Source: Nitrospirota bacterium
GTDB taxonomy: Bacteria > Nitrospirota > Nitrospiria > SBBL01 > Manganitrophaceae
Assembly: GCA_023248505.1 (NCBI GenBank)
Contig: JAHFEM010000164.1
Span: 1-5,497, forward strand
Length of the DNA: 5,497 nt
Direction of reading: 5' to 3'
The notes under the pieces: model-generated
Seen by the model: only the letters and a program-made list of their open reading frames with translations
What the model was told of the DNA's origin: nothing
Databases searched by the model: none
Position numbers and translations under genes: made by a program
Shown here: positions 1-5,497 of the stretch, piece after piece
Layout: each line of letters starts with the position of its first letter
How positions within the stretch are numbered: the first letter of the stretch is position 1

Positions 1-149
1 ATGAAAGCCTCCACGCCGCGCTTCGCGATCGAGTATCCCTCTTCGGACGGTTTCAATTTCGTTTCCTGCAGGATGGTGTCCAGCAGAGAGGTCTCGCCCT
101 CGGCTGCCTCGACCGTCCCCGCCTGCTTCTCTTCTGTTTGTTCCGCCAT
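1..149 (-). CDS. tssC: TssC (VipB/ImpD), T6SS contractile sheath large subunit, N-terminal fragment
   Basis: This is the start of the large sheath protein, which pairs with TssB to build the cytoplasmic contractile sheath around the Hcp tube. Only 49 codons plus two bases are inside the window; the gene continues past position 1. The first 20 residues are acidic and Gln/Ala-rich. They are followed by SLLDTILQETKL (residues 21-32) and EEGYSIAKRGVEAF (36-49), which match the conserved TssC N-terminus. The ATG at 149-147 is preceded by AAGGAG at 163-158 with an 8-nt spacer, so the start is well supported. It lies 110 bp behind tssB, and repeat element A fills most of that gap. Known for the family: full-length TssC is about 490-500 residues. 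Identity rests on the N-terminal motif and on following tssB, a near-universal pairing. Confidence 0.93.
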   Translation of the reverse strand, partial: MAEQTEEKQAGTVEAAEGETSLLDTILQETKLKPSEEGYSIAKRGVEAF

Positions 150-180
150 GTTCTTGTCTCCTTATTTGTGAAAGAAAGCG

Positions 181-260
181 ATCAGCCGTCAGCGGTCAGC
201 TTTCAGCTAAAGATTTCAAAAGTTTTTAAGCTGACTGCTGAAAGCTGAGCGCTGACAGCT
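181..260. repeat. Palindromic heptamer-array element A (tssB-tssC gap)
   Basis: The left arm (181-208) is four head-to-tail 7-bp units of the form NTCAGCN. The right arm (228-260) is four NNGCTGA units plus a partial one. The core at 208-229 is AT-rich. Positions 188-207 and 237-256 are inverted repeats matching at 19 of 20 bases, enclosing a 29-nt loop. The outer right end abuts the tssB stop codon (262-260). In the RNA this would form a long hairpin between the two sheath genes. It shares its organisation and stretches of sequence with elements B and C in the next two gaps. There is no coding potential and no clean U-tract after the stem, so it is not a typical intrinsic terminator. Function unknown. 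Confidence 0.85.
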
Positions 261-745
261 TATTTTTCCCCACCCAACTCTTTGAGCAATTTCTCACGGG
301 CGGCCACGTCGGAGATCAGGCCTTCGATCTTCTTCCGAAAAGCCGGGATGTTCCCCAAGGGCCCTTTGAGCGCCTGGAGCGCCGTTCGAAGCTGAAGCAG
401 TTTGTTCAGCTCGGGAACCTGCTCCACCACCGATTCCGGACCGAAGTCCTTCATCTTCTCGAACTTCAGATTGACCGGAAGCTCCTCCCCTTCCTTTCCG
501 GAAAGCTTATTGGCCACATTCAACGAGATCTTCAGCTCTTGGTTCCGCATCACCTCTTCGAAGTTATCCTTGTCGATGTTGATCGGCTTCCGATCTTCGA
601 GCGGGGTCTCGTCGGACCGCAGCGTATAATCTCCCATCATGAGCATTTTCAAGGGAAGCTCGACTTCCGCCTGCGCCCCGCCCGTGGCAGGCTTGTAGAC
701 GATATTGACCCGTTCCTTCGGTGCTACGGATGATTCTTTTGCCAT
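260..745 (-). CDS. tssB: TssB (VipA/ImpB), T6SS contractile sheath small subunit
   Basis: TssB forms heterodimers with TssC that polymerise into the contractile sheath in the cytoplasm; contraction drives the Hcp-VgrG spike out of the cell. The product is 161 residues, the usual length for the family. Typical segments are RVNIVYKPATGGAQAEVELP (12-31), KMLMMGDYTLR (33-43), the PLEDRKPINIDKDNFEEVM stretch (48-66), LPVNLKFEKMKDFGPESV (89-106) and a C-terminal helical part with LNKLLQLRTALQALKGPLGN (113-132). The ATG start has a strong AAGGAG at 758-753 with a 7-nt A-rich spacer, the strongest-looking ribosome site here, which fits a protein needed in large amounts. It lies 126 bp behind tssA and 110 bp ahead of tssC, each gap holding a repeat element. 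In most T6SS clusters these two sheath genes sit closer together. No truncation or frameshift seen. Confidence 0.97.
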   Translation of the reverse strand: MAKESSVAPKERVNIVYKPATGGAQAEVELPLKMLMMGDYTLRSDETPLEDRKPINIDKDNFEEVMRNQELKISLNVANKLSGKEGEELPVNLKFEKMKDFGPESVVEQVPELNKLLQLRTALQALKGPLGNIPAFRKKIEGLISDVAAREKLLKELGGEK

Positions 746-775
746 TGTTTTTCTCCTTTTTGAATTTATTAAATG

Positions 776-866
776 AAGCTTTCAGCGATCAGCTGTCAGC
801 CGTCAGCCGTCAGCCGTCAGCTTAAAGCTTTTAGATTCTTAGCTGATAGCTGACCGCTGACGGCTT
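776..866. repeat. Palindromic heptamer-array element B (tssA-tssB gap), inverted relative to A and C
   Basis: The left arm has six 7-bp NTCAGCN units (781-822) behind an AAGCT end (776-780). The right arm has three NNGCTGA units and a partial one (840-865). Positions 805-822 pair with 848-865 at 17 of 18 bases, leaving a 25-nt loop. Read on the minus strand, the right end gives AGCCGTCAGCGGTCAGCT, which is identical to plus-strand 184-201 of element A, and the AT-rich core then also lines up with that of A. So this copy is in the opposite orientation. It starts 6 nt behind the tssA stop codon. Non-coding; role unknown. Confidence 0.85.
795..821. repeat. Perfect 7-bp tandem repeat inside element B
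   Basis: GTCAGCC occurs three times without mismatch (795-801, 802-808, 809-815), followed by a further GTCAGC (816-821), giving nearly four copies. It is the longest perfect tandem run among the three elements and a likely site of copy-number change by replication slippage. The matching arm of element C has one heptamer fewer. Confidence 0.9.
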
Positions 867-871
867 CTTTT

Positions 872-2455
872 TTACTTTCTATCCAGCTCCAACGCCGAGA
901 TCGGGTCGAGCCGGCTGATCTTTCCATAAATTGCCTCTACCCGGCCGGCCCACTCGGGGGAGCCCGGATCGGAATCCCGAGACAAACGGTTCAAAACACG
1001 CCAAGAGGCCCGGAGCACCTCCAGACTCAGCGCCGGCTCCCACTCTTCCAGCGAGAAACGATCGATCTCCCGTTGAAGCGCGTCGAGTTGAGAGAGGGCG
1101 ACCTTCGGGTGCCCCGCATCGAGACAGAGCTGGGCCAATTCCAACTGCCACCGGAAGCGCTCGCGCCGCGACGCGGTTGCAGCGATCCGCTCTTGGAAAA
1201 GAGCGATCGCCCCCTTCGCCTCTCCTTGGCCGAGAAGTTGATGGGCCTGCGCGCGCGTCTCCGCCATTCGACCGTCCGCCGCGCTCCCCGGCGCCCCGGA
1301 GGTCGAAGCGCCGCCCCCGCCGGCCATCACCTCCTTCTCGATCCACTGCGCTGTTTCCTCGTCCGCGAAGGGGGTCCCGTCCGCGAAACGGCACCTCGGC
1401 AAATCGGGAAGCCGTTGCATCAAGATCCGAAGCTCGCCGAGCACGGCGCTCTTGATCCCGGCATAGGATGACCCGAGATTGGAAAGCGCCAGCACGCCGA
1501 GGCGCTGGAGGTCGAGCCAGAAGGGGTATTCCGGAAGTTGTGATTCCACCTGGTCGGCCAGCTCTTTCCACCCTCTCTGCTCCACCAGCAGACGCCCGCT
1601 CTCCACAAGATGAGACGGCGGCGCCGGAATGCGGGTTTCCCAATCGGTATGGGCGGGAAGGCCGTCGAACCGCGACCAGGTCAGCGCGCGCACGACCTGA
1701 TAGGGCCACGGATTCGTCGGGTTTTGGCCTCGAACCACGTCCGCAGCCCGACGGAGAACGTCGCCCGCTTCGCCGAAAACCCTCTCGGCATCCTCGATCG
1801 ACTCGATCTTTCCGGAAGAGATCGCCGGTCCGGTTGACTCCGCCGGGGCCGACACGCTTTGCGCCGCAGATTCGGACCGGGCCGATGCCGCTTCGGCGCT
1901 CTCGAACTCCCTGGCCCATTGGTCGACGGCGCGGCGGAGGTCTCCGAGTCCCGGAGAATCGTTTGCCAGCCGCTCACCGAGATATTTCTCGAGAAGGTCG
2001 ATTTTCTCGCTGCAGGCGCGAACCGCTTTCCCCTCTCCGGGAAGGGGCTTCTTGCGCCCGACGGCCACGCCCCCCTTTTCAGAAAACCAAATGATCGCAT
2101 TGATCCGCGCCCGCATCCGCTTGGTCTCCGGGTAGAGGGTCTCCCAGAACGATTCGATCATCCCTTCGATGCAGGAAAGCCCCGCGAGAAGACCGGCGTA
2201 CCCCCGCTGCTCCAGCAATCCGACGGAGATATAATTCGCGACCAGGAGGTCCTTCGACTTCTTCCGCAGGAGCTCTCTTCCAAGGTCGACCACCTCTTTC
2301 CATTGAACCGGGGCGCCGGAGAGCGACTCCAGCTTTCCGATCTCGGCCTGGAGCCGCTCGAAGAGCGGATCATACCGGGCCGAATCCCCGGCCGGGGCAT
2401 CGGAACGGATCGGCGTCGATCCGATCTCCGTCCACTCCGCGATTTCATCACTCAT
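872..2455 (-). CDS. tssA: TssA, T6SS baseplate/tail-assembly cap protein (ImpA_N plus VasJ-type C-terminus)
   Basis: TssA is a cytoplasmic T6SS core protein that helps recruit the baseplate and guides tube and sheath polymerisation. The 527-residue product has three parts. Residues about 22-135 form an ImpA_N domain, with YDPLFERLQAEIGKLESL (28-45), WKEVVDLGRELL (52-63) and WETLYPETKRMRARINAIIW (104-123). A low-complexity Ala/Ser linker (186-212) leads to a middle helical domain (about 218-375) with NPWPYQVVRALTW (248-260), DWETRIPAPP (271-280) and GTPFADEETAQWIE (360-373). A Gly/Ser linker (379-394) precedes the C-terminal VasJ/VC_A0119-type domain (about 397-527) with LAQLCLDAGHPKVALSQLD (440-458) and WEPALSLEVLRASWRVL (472-488). 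This is the long architecture of Vibrio VasJ and E. coli TssA, not the short form of P. aeruginosa TssA1. The ATG is preceded by GGAG (2465-2462) with a 6-nt spacer. No transmembrane segment is seen. Confidence 0.93.
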   Translation of the reverse strand: MSDEIAEWTEIGSTPIRSDAPAGDSARYDPLFERLQAEIGKLESLSGAPVQWKEVVDLGRELLRKKSKDLLVANYISVGLLEQRGYAGLLAGLSCIEGMIESFWETLYPETKRMRARINAIIWFSEKGGVAVGRKKPLPGEGKAVRACSEKIDLLEKYLGERLANDSPGLGDLRRAVDQWAREFESAEAASARSESAAQSVSAPAESTGPAISSGKIESIEDAERVFGEAGDVLRRAADVVRGQNPTNPWPYQVVRALTWSRFDGLPAHTDWETRIPAPPSHLVESGRLLVEQRGWKELADQVESQLPEYPFWLDLQRLGVLALSNLGSSYAGIKSAVLGELRILMQRLPDLPRCRFADGTPFADEETAQWIEKEVMAGGGGASTSGAPGSAADGRMAETRAQAHQLLGQGEAKGAIALFQERIAATASRRERFRWQLELAQLCLDAGHPKVALSQLDALQREIDRFSLEEWEPALSLEVLRASWRVLNRLSRDSDPGSPEWAGRVEAIYGKISRLDPISALELDRK

Positions 2456-2472
2456 CAGAGACTCCGCAAATA

Positions 2473-2557
2473 AAGCTGTCAGCGATCAGCTTTCAGCATT
2501 CAGCTAAAGATTAAAAAGTTTTCAAGCTGACGGCTGACGGCTGACAGCTGATCGCTT
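2473..2557. repeat. Palindromic heptamer-array element C (tagF-tssA gap)
   Basis: The left arm is AAGCT (2473-2477) plus four NTCAGCN units (2478-2505). The AT-rich core (2505-2525) closely resembles that of element A in the same orientation. The right arm has four NNGCTGA units (2524-2551) and a partial one to 2556. Positions 2482-2505 and 2532-2555 are inverted repeats matching at 20 of 24 bases. The right arm is identical to the minus strand of element B's 784-823 except for one missing CGGCTGA unit. It begins 6 nt behind the tagF stop codon and ends about 8 nt before the ribosome site of tssA. Non-coding; role unknown. Confidence 0.85.
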
Positions 2558-2563
2558 CCCTTC

Positions 2564-3544
2564 TCATATCGCCCCCATCTCCTCTAAGAAACGAGCCAGC
2601 GACATCTCGCCGTTCTCCAAAATCGCCCGCCGGCCGGCATCGACCTTTTCCTTCACCGCATGGAGCTCGGCGGCCGTCTCCGGGGCCAAAGGATAGGCGA
2701 ACTCGCCGTCGAGGTCCGGGCGAATCAGTGAGAGAAAGCTCTTCGGCGCGGGGGGACCGAGGAAGAGCATCATCCAGGGGGTTCCCTTCGCCGGCACCCG
2801 ATTCCAAAAAAAGTTGAGACCGGCGGGCGGGCGCTTCAGCATCCGGGCCATCAGATCGCACCAGAGCGGGATATCCTCGTTGCGATTTTTCTCCAGAGAG
2901 ATCAGCGGAAACCTCAAACCGAAACCAAGCCGGCTCGAAGCGGTCCGGCGCATCGGCCCTAAGATCGCCGCCAGGTTCTGATCGATCAAATATTTTTTAG
3001 GGTGTTCAAACGCTCCGAAGAGCGCGGCCCAGAACGCCCCGCTCTTCTCCCCCTCCAGGAAACGCCGATAGGTCTCCTCATCGGCCGCCGGCGGCCGGCC
3101 GTCCGGGATCGGAACCTCGAAGCGCTCAAGGGAGTCGAGAAACTCTTTCAGGCGCATCCCGGAGCCTCCCGACCGCGCCAGCTTGTCCGCTTCTCCCAGA
3201 AAGGAGGCATACGTCATCGGAGCAAATTGGATCGGCGCCGCGAATCGCTTCCGATCGACCCTGAGGAAGAAAAAGAAGGGATAGGAGCGCCCCGCCTGAT
3301 CCCGGCTCGGCGCCAAGGTTCCGATGAGGAAGGCGTCGGTCCCCTCCACCTGAAAGACAAAATTCCACGGATCGGCCTGGGCGAAATCGGCCTCCCACCT
3401 TCTCCCCAACCGGGATTGCGCGGCGTGAATTCCCTCCTGAAGCCACTGATCGAGCGCGCGGACCTCTTCGCCGGAGGCGCTGAAGCGGATAAAATCGGAA
3501 TGGATCGGGAGCTTTCCGAAACAGCCGAATGAGTTCTTGTCCAA
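2564..3544 (-). CDS. tagF: TagF (DUF2094 / BMA_A0400 family), T6SS post-translational repressor, long form
   Basis: TagF proteins restrain T6SS assembly after translation; in P. aeruginosa and Agrobacterium they act through the FHA-domain scaffold Fha and are relieved by the PpkA kinase route. The family hallmark is at the N-terminus: GCFGKLPIHSDFIRF (7-21), LDQWLQEGI (31-39), LGRRW (46-50), WNFVF (60-64) and the LAPSRDQAGRSYPF stretch (77-90). The product is 326 residues. Shorter TagF proteins of roughly 200-230 residues stop after this domain. Here it continues with FGAFEHPKKYLIDQNLAAIL (176-195), LRFPLISL (210-217), NFFWNRVP (244-251) and WMMLFLGPPAP (257-267), as in longer homologues. I see no PP2C phosphatase metal-binding motifs, so it is not the Agrobacterium-type TagF-PppA fusion. 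It starts at TTG, not ATG. It lies between tssM and tssA on the same strand. Repressor role is inferred from the family. Confidence 0.9.
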   Translation of the reverse strand: MDKNSFGCFGKLPIHSDFIRFSASGEEVRALDQWLQEGIHAAQSRLGRRWEADFAQADPWNFVFQVEGTDAFLIGTLAPSRDQAGRSYPFFFFLRVDRKRFAAPIQFAPMTYASFLGEADKLARSGGSGMRLKEFLDSLERFEVPIPDGRPPAADEETYRRFLEGEKSGAFWAALFGAFEHPKKYLIDQNLAAILGPMRRTASSRLGFGLRFPLISLEKNRNEDIPLWCDLMARMLKRPPAGLNFFWNRVPAKGTPWMMLFLGPPAPKSFLSLIRPDLDGEFAYPLAPETAAELHAVKEKVDAGRRAILENGEMSLARFLEEMGAI

Positions 3545-3553
3545 GAAAAGCGA

Positions 3554-3558
3554 CTCCT
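3554..3558 (-). promoter_or_regulatory. Ribosome binding site fixing the TTG start of tagF
   Basis: On the minus strand, AGGAG (3558-3554) lies 9 nt before TTG (3544-3542). An in-frame TAG stop at 3559-3557 overlaps the ribosome site, so the reading frame cannot start further upstream. No ATG or GTG lies between that stop and the conserved GCFGKLP motif, and the next in-frame ATG is at residue 110, inside the domain. TTG is therefore the only sensible start. Confidence 0.85.
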
Positions 3559-3652
3559 AATTAAAATGCGTAAAGAATAAACTTCGATCCTTCAAGCAGA
3601 GAGACCTTCTACCCGCCTCGCCCGACATCCACTGCGCCATCCTGCCCCTGGC

Positions 3653-3686
3653 GCCCTGCCGGGTGCACGAGACAGTGCAGGCGGGC
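3653..3686. repeat. Imperfect GC-rich hairpin in the tssM-tagF gap
   Basis: TGCAC (3664-3668) pairs with GTGCA (3675-3679) around a 6-nt loop. GCC (3658-3660) pairs with GGC (3680-3682), and GCCC (3653-3656) with GGGC (3683-3686), with a 3-nt and a 1-nt bulge on the left side. The stem is not followed by a U-tract in the minus-strand direction, so it is not an obvious terminator. The rest of the 190-bp gap (3545-3734) holds the tagF ribosome site and otherwise nothing I can assign. It lacks the heptamer element found in the three downstream gaps. Confidence 0.5.
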
Positions 3687-3734
3687 AAAGGGGAGGGATT
3701 TTTCAACCTCCGGTGATTGAATGCCCCTTCACGA

Positions 3735-5497
3735 TCATCCGATCCGGCCGGGACAGACAAACTCCGAAAAGAATCCAGGCTTAAACGGATTCTTGTAACT
3801 CTGGGCCTTCAGGTCATAACGAACCTTGACGACCTTCCCGTCCGGACCTTTGAGCTCCCACTCGATTTTATAAACGGTGCTGCTGACCGGCGTGATCCGC
3901 GCAGCGTCGAGGAGCTTGAAGAATCCCCATCGGCCGGCATACTGCTGCACCTGTCGAGCGCCGCCGCTCTGGACCTGGAGGACCGCGCCGGGGGCGCCGG
4001 ACGGCCCGGGCCAGGCGAACTCATGCCATTCCTGAGGCTCGTTTCGATAGCGGAGTTCCTTCCCGTCGGCGGAGAGGAGGATCTCGCTGACCCCCGAACT
4101 CGGGTAAGGATAGAGGCTGAATGAAAGCTTCAGATCCGGGTTCCCGCGGGGGAAGAGACTCTCCGAGAGAAGCCGGGCCCGCCGGAGCGAGTCAAGCAGC
4201 TCGGACGACATCGCCGGGGCGGCCGAGGTCCGCTTGACCTCCCAACGCTGGTTCCCCTCTTCGACAAAGGCCTTGAGCTCCTTGTCGTAGAACTTCCATA
4301 ACGTCCCATCCTGCGGGTGGAAGAATTCCGCGATGTCGGTCAAGGTCGCATCTTCTCCGCCCTTCTTGAAGGGATAACGTCCCGCAATGCTCTGCTGGCA
4401 CGGCTCGTAGACCTCTCCCCGCCATCGGCGGTTCAGGTCGGCCATCGCCCCGCTCATCACCCCGGAGGAGGCCATTCTGAACGGCTCCAGGAAAATCGGC
4501 GCCAGCACCCGTCGGACTTCCGGATCGGCCCCCTGCAGAAGGCGCTCCGCGTTCTTCTGGGCGGCGAAGAGATCATTCGACTGCCCGCCGGCCATGCTCT
4601 GGACCAAGGCCTTGGCCCCTTTCGGATCGCCGCCCGATTCCGCCAGCGGTCGGAGGACCTCGTGGGCCCTTTGAAGTTCGGCCACGAGCCGGACCACCGG
4701 AGACTCTTTCTTCGGATCGGCCGGCGCGATGAAATCATGAAACGATTGGAATCGGGTCGAGACCGGCGTCGGTTGCGTCGCGGCAGCGGACGCTCCTCCC
4801 GATTCGCGCTCCATCCCAAGCTTCTCTTTGACCCGGTCGACCATTCCCTTCGCCAAGCCGCCCCCGAGAGGACGCGGGGCTTCCCTCCGCAGGTATGTGT
4901 TTCGATCGATCTCGGCGAAGAGCGCCACCAGCGGCGAATTCTCCGGAGAGAGGGCCGCGAAGAGCTTTTCCGTCTCGGCCAAGGACTCGGCCGGCCGCAA
5001 CCGGATCGATTCGAGAAAGGCGCGCCAATGGCGCTGGTATTCCTCAAAGTAGCGCTTCTCGATTCCCGCTTCGACCGCGGTTCGTTCCGGCTCCGGTTCG
5101 CCCAAAACCCACTCCTCGCCGCCGACCTCTTTCTCTTGAAGGACCCGATCGAGCGACTCTTTGAAGGGACCCTTCCAACCCGCATCGGTGAAGATCGCCG
5201 GGATCTTGTAATCGCTGAGGAAGGCCTCTTCTCCGCCCCCCTTCAATGCGGTCTTGAGGGTGTACGGCTCCGATTTCCCGGTCGCCTCCCGGCGGACGCG
5301 GCTATAGAGGCGCTCCTCCAACGGGATCGCCCGGAGCCCCTGTCGAACCTGTTGCACCAGCTTTTCGTTCAGCGTGAGACGGGGGGCTCCCGCCTGGTTT
5401 GCGGCGCGGCTGTAGAACGCAAACTGCTTGGCGATCCCCTCTTGAAGCCCCGCGGGGACTTGATTTGCGCCGTAGATGGCCGGAAGCGTCTCCTGCC
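3735..5497 (-). CDS. tssM: TssM (IcmF/VasK), T6SS membrane-complex protein, C-terminal 586 residues
   Basis: TssM spans the inner membrane and, with TssL and TssJ, forms the envelope channel that docks the tail; its C-terminal half is periplasmic. The frame is open to the window edge, so the gene starts outside. The visible 586 residues (numbered from the edge) are about half of a typical 1100-1200-residue TssM and contain no transmembrane segment, as expected for the periplasmic part. The first 46 codons include LPAIYGANQVPAGLQEGIAK. Residues about 290-420 match the conserved helical region, with YPFKKGGEDATLTDIAEFF (374-392), followed by HPQDGTLWKFYDKEL (393-407). The last 130 or so match the IcmF C-terminal beta domain: FSLYPYP (459-465), DGKELRYRNEPQEW (477-490), RWGFFKLLDAA (522-532) and NPFKPGFFSEFVCPGRI (569-585). 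The V at 5357-5355 (GTG) is an internal codon, not a start. Stop TGA at 3737-3735, 190 bp before tagF. Confidence 0.95.
   Translation of the reverse strand, partial: QETLPAIYGANQVPAGLQEGIAKQFAFYSRAANQAGAPRLTLNEKLVQQVRQGLRAIPLEERLYSRVRREATGKSEPYTLKTALKGGGEEAFLSDYKIPAIFTDAGWKGPFKESLDRVLQEKEVGGEEWVLGEPEPERTAVEAGIEKRYFEEYQRHWRAFLESIRLRPAESLAETEKLFAALSPENSPLVALFAEIDRNTYLRREAPRPLGGGLAKGMVDRVKEKLGMERESGGASAAATQPTPVSTRFQSFHDFIAPADPKKESPVVRLVAELQRAHEVLRPLAESGGDPKGAKALVQSMAGGQSNDLFAAQKNAERLLQGADPEVRRVLAPIFLEPFRMASSGVMSGAMADLNRRWRGEVYEPCQQSIAGRYPFKKGGEDATLTDIAEFFHPQDGTLWKFYDKELKAFVEEGNQRWEVKRTSAAPAMSSELLDSLRRARLLSESLFPRGNPDLKLSFSLYPYPSSGVSEILLSADGKELRYRNEPQEWHEFAWPGPSGAPGAVLQVQSGGARQVQQYAGRWGFFKLLDAARITPVSSTVYKIEWELKGPDGKVVKVRYDLKAQSYKNPFKPGFFSEFVCPGRIG

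Noticed and set aside
181..260. The intergenic hairpins as Rho-independent terminators.
   Set aside because: Loops of 25-29 nt and no continuous U-tract after the stems on the minus strand; termination between tssB and tssC would also make little sense.
879..1919. A 346-codon open frame on the minus strand inside tssA, and several plus-strand frames of 130-208 codons across the same region.
   Set aside because: They are Arg/Pro/Gly-rich translations with no recognisable domain, and they overlap tssA, whose frame carries clear family motifs throughout. Long empty frames are expected in GC-rich genes.
181..2557. The three repeat arrays as a CRISPR array or an attachment site.
   Set aside because: Units are only 7 bp without spacers, the arms are inverted around a core, and copies are separated by whole genes.
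3002..3532. A 176-codon plus-strand frame antisense to tagF.
   Set aside because: Composition is unlike a real protein, there is no convincing ribosome site, and the opposite strand is a well-supported TagF.
3561..3600. A promoter for tagF: TTGAAG near 3595 with a 17-nt spacer to TACGCA.
   Set aside because: The -35 matches the consensus at four of six bases but the -10 at only two of six, so it is not supportable from sequence alone.
3557..3760. A 67-codon minus-strand frame covering the tssM-tagF gap.
   Set aside because: It overlaps the end of tssM in another frame, resembles no family, and consists largely of the hairpin-containing spacer.
5355..5357. A GTG codon at 5357-5355 as the start of a 540-residue protein.
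   Set aside because: The frame stays open for 46 further codons to the window edge with TssM-like sequence, so this is an internal valine of a gene that begins outside.

Overview
The window is a stretch of a type VI secretion system (T6SS) gene cluster. Five genes lie on the minus strand and are read from high to low coordinates: tssM (C-terminal half), tagF, tssA, tssB and tssC (first 49 codons). Nothing on the plus strand looks like a real gene. The proteins point to a Gram-negative (two-membrane) bacterium, since TssM anchors the machine in the inner membrane. The DNA is GC-rich in the genes and has AT-rich gaps. Phylum cannot be fixed from the sequence; a Nitrospirota- or deltaproteobacterium-like environmental lineage is a guess based on the overall feel of the intergenic repeats and nothing firmer.

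Layout: 5497-3735 tssM, cut by the window edge; 3734-3545 a 190-bp gap with one imperfect GC-rich hairpin; 3544-2564 tagF, starting at TTG; 2563-2456 gap with repeat element C; 2455-872 tssA; 871-746 gap with repeat element B; 745-260 tssB; 259-150 gap with repeat element A; 149-1 the start of tssC.

The genes belong to one machine. TssM is part of the membrane complex, TssA primes and caps the growing tail, TssB and TssC are the two subunits of the contractile sheath, and TagF is a post-translational brake on assembly. All are co-directional, so one transcript is plausible, but no gene pair overlaps and every gap exceeds 100 bp, which is loose for a T6SS operon.

The most notable signal is in the gaps. 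Three consecutive gaps each carry an 80-91 bp palindromic element of one family: direct 7-bp units (NTCAGCN) on the left, their inverse (NNGCTGA) on the right, and an AT-rich core of about 20 bp. Each sits 0-6 nt behind the stop codon of the preceding gene. The middle one is inverted relative to the other two, and one arm differs from that of its neighbour by exactly one heptamer. This looks like a REP/MITE-like family with slippage. The genes themselves are recognisable T6SS components; I found no undescribed protein system.
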